45,472 nucleotides of DNA from Actinomadura sp. 7K507 (GTDB taxonomy: Bacteria; Actinomycetota; Actinomycetes; Streptosporangiales; Streptosporangiaceae), in the NCBI RefSeq assembly GCF_004348425.1, contig NZ_SMKK01000047.1, forward strand, positions 1 through 45,472, read 5' to 3'. This document shows positions 35,413 to 42,256 of this stretch, piece by piece (position 1 is the first letter of the stretch; the number at the start of each line of letters is the position of its first letter). Both the position numbers and the translations under genes were made by a program. Below the pieces are notes generated by a model, which was not told the DNA's origin, did not search any database, and worked only from the letters and a program-made list of their open reading frames with translations.

Positions 35413-36816
35413 ATGTCCGTGACCCGTCGCGGAGTAGTCAAGGGCGGCGCGGCCGGCGCGCTGTCCATCGCCCTCGCCGGAAGCCTGGACGGAATCTTCC
35501 AGACCTCCGCGGGTGCCGACACCGGAGAGGCCTTCGGTTACGGCCCGCTGATCCCCGACCCCAAGGGGGTTCTGGACCTGCCCAAGGGCTTCTCGTACAA
35601 GATCCTGTCGACGGAGGGCGATCCCATCTCCGACGGCGTCGTCGTCCCCGGCCACCAGGACGGGATGGCCTCGTTCCCGGTCCGCGGCCGCGGACCCGGT
35701 CACGGTCACGGCCCCGGTCACGGTCACGGTCACGGTGACCGCGTCCGCGGCAGGGGAGGCCGCGGCCGTCCCGGCAACACCCTGCTGGTGCTCAACCACG
35801 AGCAGGGCACCAACGGCACCCGTGCCGTCGGGACCCCCGAACTCACCTACGACCCGGCGGTCAACGGCGGTACCACCACGCTCGAGGTCGACCGTGACGG
35901 CGACCTGCTGTCCCAGTACGTCAGCATCGCCGGGACGGCCGTGAACTGCGCCGGCGGCCGCACCCCCTGGGGCACCTGGCTGACGTGCGAGGAGACCGAG
36001 GGCATCGGCGGCGAGAGCAAGAGCCACGGCTGGGTCTTCGAGGTCGACCCGTACGGCAGGGACACCAAGCCCGAACCGCTGACCGGGCTCGGCCGCTTCG
36101 CCCACGAGGCCGTCGCCGTCGACCCGCACACCAACATCGCCTACCTGACCGAGGACGCGTCCGGCCCGTTCGGCCTGTTCTACCGGTTCCGCCCGCGCTC
36201 GCACCGGGGCCGCTACCACTCCTACATGGCGGGCGGGAAATTGGAGGCGCTGAACGTCCGGGGCGTCCCGGACCTGTCGCTGGTCACCGAGCCCGGCACC
36301 CGGCTGCGCGCCGGGTGGGTGGACGTCCCGGACCCGCTGGCCAAGCAGACGTCCGTCCGCAAGCAGTTCGAGGACGGCGACGTCACGCGAAGCCAGAAGC
36401 TCGAAGGCGCCTGGTGGGGGCACGGCAAGGCGTACTTCGTCGCCAGCTTCTCCAGGAAGTCGTCCGGCGCCGCCGGCGACCACGCGGGCCAGGTCTGGAC
36501 CTACGACCCGCGCCGCAACGAGGTCGAGCTCCAGCTCATCTTCAAGCCGGGCGGCCGCTTCGACGGCCCGGACAACATCACCGTCTCCCCGTACGGCGGC
36601 GGCGTGATCCTGGCCGAGGACGGCGACGGCGAGCAGTACCTCGTCGGCACCACGCGCAGGAACGAGCCGTTCGCGATGGCCCGCAACGCCCTCAACGGCA
36701 GCGAGTTCACCGGCGTCACGTTCTCCCCGGACGGCCGCATCCTGTTCTTCAGCCGCCAGTCCGACCCGGGCGCGACGTTCGCGGTCAAGGGCCCCTGGCA
36801 CCGGCTCCGCGGCTAG
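35413..36816 (+). CDS. PhoX/DUF839-type Tat-exported phosphatase-like protein
   Basis: A 467-aa protein with a twin-arginine signal (SVTRRGVVKGGAAGALSIAL). The DUF839 propeller contains LVLNHEQGTNG, TPWGTWLTCEETEG with the cysteine that binds iron in PhoX, FAHEAVAVDPHTNIAYLTED, and NITVSPYGGGVILAEDGDGE. PhoX proteins are Ca/Fe-dependent alkaline phosphatases induced by phosphate shortage, but this actinobacterial group has not been shown to have that activity as far as I know. GAAGGAG precedes ATG 35413. Residues about 91-120 are a Gly/His/Arg-rich insertion (PGHGHGPGHGHGHGDRVRGR) that could bind metals. It is probably co-transcribed with the phosphatase upstream. Confidence 0.82.
   Translation: MSVTRRGVVKGGAAGALSIALAGSLDGIFQTSAGADTGEAFGYGPLIPDPKGVLDLPKGFSYKILSTEGDPISDGVVVPGHQDGMASFPVRGRGPGHGHGPGHGHGHGDRVRGRGGRGRPGNTLLVLNHEQGTNGTRAVGTPELTYDPAVNGGTTTLEVDRDGDLLSQYVSIAGTAVNCAGGRTPWGTWLTCEETEGIGGESKSHGWVFEVDPYGRDTKPEPLTGLGRFAHEAVAVDPHTNIAYLTEDASGPFGLFYRFRPRSHRGRYHSYMAGGKLEALNVRGVPDLSLVTEPGTRLRAGWVDVPDPLAKQTSVRKQFEDGDVTRSQKLEGAWWGHGKAYFVASFSRKSSGAAGDHAGQVWTYDPRRNEVELQLIFKPGGRFDGPDNITVSPYGGGVILAEDGDGEQYLVGTTRRNEPFAMARNALNGSEFTGVTFSPDGRILFFSRQSDPGATFAVKGPWHRLRG
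35683..35770 (+). repeat. GGTCAC-rich tandem repeat coding for Gly/His loop
   Basis: Five GGTCAC units, mostly followed by GGN, occur in this stretch of the PhoX-like gene. Two related GGTCACGG units occur in the upstream phosphatase gene (34679-34740). Slippage expansion is a simple origin. Confidence 0.6.
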
Positions 36817-36821
36817 CCCCA

Positions 36822-36889
36822 ACCGTCGACCTGCGGCGTGTTGCCCTTATGGAGCGCTCCATAAGGGCAACACGCCGCAACTCGACGGT
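36822..36889. terminator. Long perfect palindrome, bidirectional terminator
   Basis: The arms 36822-36855 and 36856-36889 are complementary over 34 positions with only two mismatches (36830 and 36831 against 36881 and 36880). The inner 24 bp are perfect with no spacer; the centre is GGAGCGCTCC. It lies 5 bases after the PhoX-type stop and touches the stop of the convergent gene at 36889-36891. Long palindromes between convergent genes in actinomycetes usually act as intrinsic terminators without a T-run. Confidence 0.75.
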
Positions 36890-37200
36890 CAGGCCAGACC
36901 GCGGCGCGCGACCGCAGGGGGACGAGTGCCCTGGATGGACGCGACCATGTCCAGCACCTGGCGCACACCGTCCGCCTGCGGATCCGGCACGCGGAACAGC
37001 GTCACACCGAGCCACGCGTAGACGGACGCCGCGGCGAGCAGCCCGGGATCGGGCTCCCGCGCGTCCGTCCCCAGCGTGACCATGACCACGGCGTCACCGG
37101 CGGTGAGCCGCTCGATCCGGCTCGCCGGCGGCGCCGTTCCGGCGTCCGCGACTCCGTCCGGAACCGGCGCGTCCGGTGAAAGGACCTTCCGCTCTTGCAT
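36889..37200 (-). CDS. Stand-alone DHPS-like C-terminal protein
   Basis: A 103-aa protein. Its last 45 residues (YAWLGVTLFRVPDPQADGVR followed by QVLDMVASIQGTRPPA and RRGLA) match the end of dihydropteroate synthase, while the pterin-binding barrel is absent. GGGAG seven bases before ATG 37200 makes this the preferred start over ATG 37206. It could be an intact small protein derived from FolP2 or a leftover C-terminus; the good start signal and even composition favour a real gene. In M. tuberculosis folP2 lies near Rv1209 and tagA, whose homologues lie just next door here. Enzymatic activity is not expected. Confidence 0.65.
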   Translation of the reverse strand: MQERKVLSPDAPVPDGVADAGTAPPASRIERLTAGDAVVMVTLGTDAREPDPGLLAAASVYAWLGVTLFRVPDPQADGVRQVLDMVASIQGTRPPAVARRGLA

Positions 37201-37279
37201 CCCCATGCTCCCAAGCGTGGCACGATCGGGGACTGGGGAACGTCTCTCCAGATGGGTGCGAGCGGAACGGAGGGTGATC

Positions 37280-37711
37280 GTGGTCGTGGTTCTCGTCCTG
37301 GCCGGCGTGGCCGTGCTGGGCGCCGTCGTCGTCCTCGCCATGGGCAGGGGCGGCGAGCTGGCCGAGACCCATCCCGACTATCCGCCGCTCCCGTTCGGCG
37401 AAGACGGCCACCCCATCACCGGGTACGACGCCGCCTACCTGCGGCTGCCCCGCACCTTCTGGGGCTACCAGCCGCAGCTGACGGACGAGGCCCTGCACCG
37501 CCTCGCCGACGCCCTTTCCGAGCGTGACGCCCGCGTGGCGTCGCTCGAAAGGCAGCTCAGGAACCTCAGCTCCGGCGACGACGCCGGCCCGGTCGGCGCC
37601 ATGCACGGCCTGGACGAGCCCGCCGTGAACGGCGCGCCGCCCCTGCTCCGCAAGGAGCCCCTGGCCGAGGAGCCGATCGACGACCGCCTCGCCAGGGAGG
37701 ACCGCCCATGA
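37280..37711 (+). CDS. Membrane protein, Rv1209-like (DivIVA-region type)
   Basis: A 143-aa protein with an N-terminal helix (VVVLVLAGVAVLGAVVVLAM) and a cytoplasmic part with GYDAAYLRLPRTFWGYQPQL followed by a short coiled coil (ALSERDARVASLERQL). The pattern fits Rv1209-type proteins with DivIVA-like spacing, often beside tag. GTG 37280 is chosen because GGAGG lies seven bases upstream; GTG 37274 is too close to it. The C-terminal 35 residues are acidic and unstructured. The stop overlaps the next start by four bases (ATGA). Confidence 0.65.
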   Translation: MVVVLVLAGVAVLGAVVVLAMGRGGELAETHPDYPPLPFGEDGHPITGYDAAYLRLPRTFWGYQPQLTDEALHRLADALSERDARVASLERQLRNLSSGDDAGPVGAMHGLDEPAVNGAPPLLRKEPLAEEPIDDRLAREDRP

Positions 37712-38166
37712 GCCGACCGCCCGTAAGCCGACCGCCCGTAAGCACGGTCGCCGTGCACGCCGAGGCGGTTTCGGATGCCCCCGCCGAACGCGTCTTCGAG
37801 GTCCTGACCGACTGGCCGAGGCATCGCGAGTGGATGCCGTTCACCAGCGCCGAGGGCGGCGACAAGGCCGGCGACGAGATCCGGGGATGGACGGGCGTGG
37901 GACCGGTCGGGTTCCTCGACACCATGGTCATCACCGACTGGCGCGACGGCCGCCGCGTCGCGGTCCGCCACACCGGGCGGGTGGTGCGCGGCGAGGCGTG
38001 GTTCAAGGTCGTCCCCGAGGGCCTCGGCAGCCGCATCGTGTGGGCCGAGCGCGTCGACCTGCCGCTCGGGCTCCTCGGGCGCGCCGGATGGCTCGTCGCG
38101 GGCCCGGTCGTGAAGGCGTTCATGACCTTCGGCCTCCGCCGACTCGCCGCTCTGTCCCAGGCATGA
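37708..38166 (+). CDS. SRPBCC-family protein
   Basis: A 152-aa START/Bet v1-like protein: VSDAPAERVFEVLTDWPRHR, EWMPFTSAEGG and a long C-terminal helix (AGWLVAGPVVKAFMTFGLRR). Such proteins bind hydrophobic ligands in a helix-grip pocket; the ligand is unknown. ATG 37708 overlaps the previous stop. The first ten residues come from a 15-bp tandem repeat (SRPPVSRPPV), so the N-terminus has recently grown. Confidence 0.82.
   Translation: MSRPPVSRPPVSTVAVHAEAVSDAPAERVFEVLTDWPRHREWMPFTSAEGGDKAGDEIRGWTGVGPVGFLDTMVITDWRDGRRVAVRHTGRVVRGEAWFKVVPEGLGSRIVWAERVDLPLGLLGRAGWLVAGPVVKAFMTFGLRRLAALSQA
37711..37740 (+). repeat. 15-bp tandem repeat at SRPBCC start
   Basis: AGCCGACCGCCCGTA occurs twice without gap (37711-37725 and 37726-37740), adding five residues in frame. 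A third degenerate copy (ACCGCCCATG) lies just before. Confidence 0.85.
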
Positions 38167-38180
38167 GGTAGAACGAACGC

Positions 38181-38756
38181 GTGACCACCGCGATTCGGGG
38201 CGAGGACGGGCTGGGCCGCTGCCCATGGGGGCTGTCGGCGCCCGACTACGTCGCCTACCACGACGAGGAGTGGGGCCGTCCGGTCCGCGACGACCAGGGC
38301 CTTTACGAGCGTCTCTGCCTTGAGGCGTTCCAGTCCGGCCTGTCGTGGCTGACGATCCTGCGCAAGCGCGAGGGGTTCCGCGCCGCGTTCCGCGGGTTCG
38401 CCATGGAGAAGGTCGCCGCCTTCGGCCCCGATGACGTCGAGCGACTGATGGGCGATGCCGCGATCGTCCGCAACCGCGCCAAGATCGAGGCGGCGATCGG
38501 GAATGCCCGCGCCGCACTCGACCTCCCCGGCGGCCTCGCGGAGACCGCCTGGCGCTACGCCGACCCCGGCGCCCCCGCGCACGCGGACCTGGCGGACGTC
38601 CCCGCGTACACCGACGGCTCGAAGGCCCTGGCGAAGGAACTGAAGAAGCACGGCTTCCGCTTCGTCGGCCCCACCACCGCCTACGCCCTCATGCAGGCGT
38701 GCGGCCTGGTCGACGACCACCTCACCGGCTGCCACCGCCGCGGCGCCTACCGCTGA
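38181..38756 (+). CDS. tag: DNA-3-methyladenine glycosylase I
   Basis: A 191-aa base-excision enzyme that removes 3-methyladenine. The zinc-binding snap is present: Cys in GRCPWG, His in AYHDEEWGRPV, and the C-terminal His and Cys in VDDHLTGCHRR. The catalytic Glu lies in LEAFQSGLSWLTILRKRE. GTG 38181 lies 14 bases after the SRPBCC stop, and it is probably the last gene of that operon. Confidence 0.93.
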   Translation: MTTAIRGEDGLGRCPWGLSAPDYVAYHDEEWGRPVRDDQGLYERLCLEAFQSGLSWLTILRKREGFRAAFRGFAMEKVAAFGPDDVERLMGDAAIVRNRAKIEAAIGNARAALDLPGGLAETAWRYADPGAPAHADLADVPAYTDGSKALAKELKKHGFRFVGPTTAYALMQACGLVDDHLTGCHRRGAYR

Positions 38757-38763
38757 GGTCCTG

Positions 38764-38809
38764 CTCACCCCGCTCTGGCTCACTCCGCTCTGGTCTCACT
38801 CCGCTCTGG
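38764..38809 (-). repeat. Three 15-bp repeats at the 3' end of the permease gene
   Basis: CTCACTCCGCTCTGG occurs at 38779-38793 and 38795-38809, with a one-mismatch copy at 38764-38778. The copy at 38795-38809 contains the last codons and stop of the permease gene; the others lie beyond the stop, each carrying a copy of the stop region. Confidence 0.8.
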
Positions 38810-41372
38810 TGGCTTCGAGGATGGGGACGTCCGCCGCCCGGCGGCCCGGAAGGGCGGACGTCGCCAGCGTGACGGCCGCCGCCCCGGCGAGGACCACGAC
38901 GAACAGCCACCACGGCGGGACCGGGTCGATGAACGTGCTTCCCGTCGCCAGCCTCATCATCGACACGGCGCCGACCGCGATGCCGCTACCGAGCAGGCCG
39001 CCGAGAAGCACGACCGTGGTGGCCTCCCACCGGACGACCGAGCGGATCTGCGCCGCCGTCGCGCCGACGGCACCGAGCAGCCCGAACTCGCGGGTCCGCT
39101 CGGCCACGCTCATCGAGATGGTCGTCGCCAGCCCGAACAGCGCGAGGACGAGCGACATGGCGATGAAGCCGTAGATGACGGTTCTCCCGTTCGTCGTGGA
39201 GTCGACGACCGTCTCGATGTACGCGGACCTGTCCTGCACCTCCGCGCCCGGGACGCCGGCGAGCGCGCGGGTGAGGCCGTCCTCGGTGCCGCCGCGGACG
39301 AGGACCGCCTGCGGCGCCGCGCCCGGGTCGAGCCGGTCCATGGTCGCGGGCGAGACGAGCGCCTGGTCGGCGAACAGGTGGGAGGGGTCGTGGTAAGCGC
39401 CGGCGACGGTCAGCGCGACCCGGCCGGATTCGGTCCGGACGACGATCCGCTGCCCCTTCTCGATGTCCCGCATCTTCATGATCCCGGACGTGAGCCCGAT
39501 CTCCCCGGGACGGAGCGGCCGCAGGTCGCCGCCGAGATCGGCGACGGACGGCAGCGCCGCCTGGTCGGCGCCCGTCACCCGCAGCGGCAGCGGCAGCCCG
39601 GCCGGGCCCTGCGGGGGCGGTTCGACGAGTTCGGCGTCGGTGGCCGTGAGCGCCGCCGCACTGGTGACGCCGCGGGCGGCCGCGGCCCGTTCGGCCGTGT
39701 CGCGGGGCAGTGACGCCCGTTCGGCCTCGTCCGACCCCGTCGACGTGATCGCCCGCTCGGCCAGCATCACCTGCCGGCCCGCCTCGTCGTACCGCGCCTC
39801 CGCGGACAGGGCGACGAGCGAGGGGGTGCCGACCAGCACCACGCCGAGCATCAGGGACGAGGCGGCCGCCGAAACGCGGCGCGGGCTGCGGCTGATCGTG
39901 GCCCTGGCCAGCCGCCCGGCCTCCCCGCTCGCCACCGTGCCGACGCGTCCGACCAGGCCGCCGAGGGGGCCGACGAAGAACGGGGCGAGGACGGACAGCG
40001 CGATCACGTTGATCATGGAGCCGATGAGGATCAGCGCGCAGATGCTCGTGGCGCGCTGGACGCCGGGCGGCTGCCCGTCCTGGGTGCCGAAGGCCGAGCC
40101 GAGGAAGATCCAGGAGCAGCCGAACAGGGCGAGCGCGCCGAGCACCCGGGGCCACCGCCGTCCGGCGGTGCCGGAACCGGTGCTACGGAGCGCCTCCATG
40201 GGTGAGATGCGCGCGGCCTTCGACGCCGCCCGCCAGGCCGAGAGCTGGATGACGAGGATCCCGGCCGCGGCCGGGGCCACGAGCGCGATCCAGCCGTACT
40301 GGGGACCGGTGGCGGTGATGTCGAAGCCGTCCTCGGCGAGCAGGGCGGCGAGCAGGCTCGACACGGGGTAGCCGAGCAGCAGCCCGCCGATCGAGGCGAC
40401 GATGCCGAGCGCGAGTGCTTCGAGCTTGATGAGCCGTTTGATCTGGCGGGGCGTGGCGCCGATGGCGCCGAGCAGCGCGAGCCGGCGGGTGCGCTGCCGG
40501 ACGAGGGTGCCGAACGTGTTGGCCACGACGAACAGGCCGACGAACACCCCGATCAGCGAGAGCATGGCGATGATGCCGGACATCATGCTCGCGTCGCCCC
40601 GTACGGTGCCCGACTGCTCGGCCCGCACGTCGGCGGCCGTCCGCACGGTGACGTCGTCGCCGCTCAGCGCGCGGTTCAGGTCCTCGCTCAGCCGCGCCGC
40701 CTCGACGCCCGGCGCGGCCTTCACCCACACGCCGTGCCACGTTCCCGCCGGCAGTCCCGCCGCCTCCCGGACGGTTTCCGGCGGCGCCAGCACCAGGTTG
40801 CCGTCCGCCACGGCGTCACGGCCCTGCACGGTGACGATCCCGACGACCTTCATCTCCCGGGTCCGCTTCGGCAGCGCCACCCGCAGCGGGTCGCCGGTCT
40901 CCAGGTCCCCGCCCCGTGCCGCGTGCCGGGTGACGGCGACCTCGCCGTCGGCGGCGGGGGCGCGTCCGGACTCCAGGCGGTACGGGTTGAGCGCGGTCTC
41001 CGGCGTCCACGGCCGCAGCAGCGTCCCCGCCCAGGCGGGCGGCGGGATCGGTTCGCCGTCCGGCCCGCCGGCGGTGACCGGGAGTTGCGCGTCTCCCGCG
41101 ACGGCCGCCACGCCCGGCAGCCCGGCCACCTGGTTCGGGGCCACCTTCCCTTCCCGGGTCGCCCGCGTGCTCTCCGGGTCGGTAGTCCCGCCGAGGACGA
41201 GCACGTCCGCGCGGGCGTACTCGCTGGCGTCGCTGCCCGACAGCGCCTCCTGTGCCCGGAGCGTGAACTGCAGCCCCCCGGCGATCATCCCGATCGAGAG
41301 CACGGCGGCCAGCAGCGTGGCGGCCAGCCGGCCCCAGCCGTCGGCCACGGAGCGGCGTGCGATGAGCCACAT
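38796..41372 (-). CDS. FtsX/MacB-type ABC permease, copy 1
   Basis: An 858-aa permease with two FtsX domains. After the N-terminal helix (LAATLLAAVLSIGMIAGGLQ) comes a large extracytoplasmic MacB-type domain (about residues 45-265). Three helices follow, with NTFGTLVRQRTRRLALLGAI and TPRQIKRLIKLEALALGIVA, then a second half with its own extracytoplasmic domain, MSVAERTREFGLLGAVGATA and a final helix. Such permeases do not pass substrate through the membrane directly but work mechanically on lipoproteins, peptides or antibiotics. ATG 41372 is four bases after the ATPase gene stop. It is paralogous to the permease at 42257-44845. Confidence 0.88.
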   Translation of the reverse strand: MWLIARRSVADGWGRLAATLLAAVLSIGMIAGGLQFTLRAQEALSGSDASEYARADVLVLGGTTDPESTRATREGKVAPNQVAGLPGVAAVAGDAQLPVTAGGPDGEPIPPPAWAGTLLRPWTPETALNPYRLESGRAPAADGEVAVTRHAARGGDLETGDPLRVALPKRTREMKVVGIVTVQGRDAVADGNLVLAPPETVREAAGLPAGTWHGVWVKAAPGVEAARLSEDLNRALSGDDVTVRTAADVRAEQSGTVRGDASMMSGIIAMLSLIGVFVGLFVVANTFGTLVRQRTRRLALLGAIGATPRQIKRLIKLEALALGIVASIGGLLLGYPVSSLLAALLAEDGFDITATGPQYGWIALVAPAAAGILVIQLSAWRAASKAARISPMEALRSTGSGTAGRRWPRVLGALALFGCSWIFLGSAFGTQDGQPPGVQRATSICALILIGSMINVIALSVLAPFFVGPLGGLVGRVGTVASGEAGRLARATISRSPRRVSAAASSLMLGVVLVGTPSLVALSAEARYDEAGRQVMLAERAITSTGSDEAERASLPRDTAERAAAARGVTSAAALTATDAELVEPPPQGPAGLPLPLRVTGADQAALPSVADLGGDLRPLRPGEIGLTSGIMKMRDIEKGQRIVVRTESGRVALTVAGAYHDPSHLFADQALVSPATMDRLDPGAAPQAVLVRGGTEDGLTRALAGVPGAEVQDRSAYIETVVDSTTNGRTVIYGFIAMSLVLALFGLATTISMSVAERTREFGLLGAVGATAAQIRSVVRWEATTVVLLGGLLGSGIAVGAVSMMRLATGSTFIDPVPPWWLFVVVLAGAAAVTLATSALPGRRAADVPILEATRAE

Positions 41373-41376
41373 GCCC

Positions 41377-42141
41377 TCAGCCCTCCAACCGCCGCATCGC
41401 GGCGTGCACGCGGTCGATGGACGGAGCCTGCAGATCGTTGACGATCATTCCGTCGGCGAGGAACAGCACCCGGTCGGCGTGGGCGGCGGCGGCCGGGTCG
41501 TGCGTCACCATGATCACCGTCTGGTGGTAGGTGTCCACGGCGCTGCGCAGGAACCCGAGCACCTCGGCGCCCGATTTGGAGTCGAGGTTGCCGGTCGGTT
41601 CGTCGGCGAACAGGACTTCGGGCCGGGTCAGCAGTGCCCGTGCTACAGCGACCCGTTGCTGCTGTCCGCCCGACAGTTCGCTCGGGCGGTGCGCGAGCCG
41701 TTCGCGCAGGCCGAGCGCGTCCACGATGGTGTCGAACCACTGCCGGTCGGCGCTGCGGTTTCCGAGTCGGCCGGTGAGCCTGATGTTCTCCTCGGCCGTC
41801 AGCATCGGCAGCAGGTTGAACGACTGGAACACGAATCCGAGCCGGTCGCGGCGCAGCTTGGTCAGCCGGGTCCGCGACAGCTTCGTGATCTCCACGTCGC
41901 CGATCAGCACCGACCCGGACGACACCGTGTCCAGCCCGGCCATGCAGTGCAGGAACGTCGACTTCCCGGAGCCCGACGGCCCCATGATCGCGGTGAACCG
42001 GCCGCGCGCGAACGCCGCCGAGACACCGCGCAACGCGGACACGGCGCTGTCACCCGTCCCGTACGACTTGACCACCTCGCGTGCGACGGCGACCTGATCG
42101 TGGACGTGCTCGACCGGGGGCATGGCGGTTGTCTGCGTCAT
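41377..42141 (-). CDS. ABC transporter ATPase, copy 1 (MacB/LolD-like)
   Basis: A 254-aa ATPase: Walker [12 protein letters not shown]-loop [17 protein letters not shown], signature [17 protein letters not shown], Walker [14 protein letters not shown] and H-loop VTHDP. The [12 protein letters not shown] and PTGNLD phrases place it with the LolD/MacB group that pairs with FtsX-type permeases. I chose ATG 42141, after which [20 protein letters not shown] starts; no clear binding site precedes it. Bases 41521-41998 are nearly identical to 44995-45472 of copy 2. Confidence 0.9.
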   Translation of the reverse strand: MTQTTAMPPVEHVHDQVAVAREVVKSYGTGDSAVSALRGVSAAFARGRFTAIMGPSGSGKSTFLHCMAGLDTVSSGSVLIGDVEITKLSRTRLTKLRRDRLGFVFQSFNLLPMLTAEENIRLTGRLGNRSADRQWFDTIVDALGLRERLAHRPSELSGGQQQRVAVARALLTRPEVLFADEPTGNLDSKSGAEVLGFLRSAVDTYHQTVIMVTHDPAAAAHADRVLFLADGMIVNDLQAPSIDRVHAAMRRLEG

Positions 42142-42200
42142 GCGTTCAAGCAAACCGCCGGGGGACCGGTCGCCGCATTGGCGCCCGCTCCCCAAGGGCG

Positions 42201-42240
42201 GGTGGGGCTGTCCCCAGCTTCCGCTCAGGACAGCCCCACC
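42201..42240 (-). terminator. Hairpin between the two ABC modules
   Basis: GGTGGGGCTGTCC (42201-42213) pairs perfectly with GGACAGCCCCACC (42228-42240), a 13-bp stem with a 14-base loop. It lies 16 bases beyond the copy 2 permease stop, so copy 1 probably needs its own promoter. Confidence 0.7.
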
Positions 42241-42256
42241 GGACACCCGGCTCGGC

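Noticed and set aside
35683..35770. CRISPR-like short repeat array
   Set aside because: The repeats are in-frame hexamer units coding for Gly/His, without spacers.
36822..36889. Insertion-sequence end or phage attachment site
   Set aside because: No transposase, integrase or target duplication is present; its position between convergent stops fits a terminator better.
38764..38809. Transcription terminator formed by the 15-bp repeats
   Set aside because: The copies are direct, not inverted, and cannot form a stem with one another.
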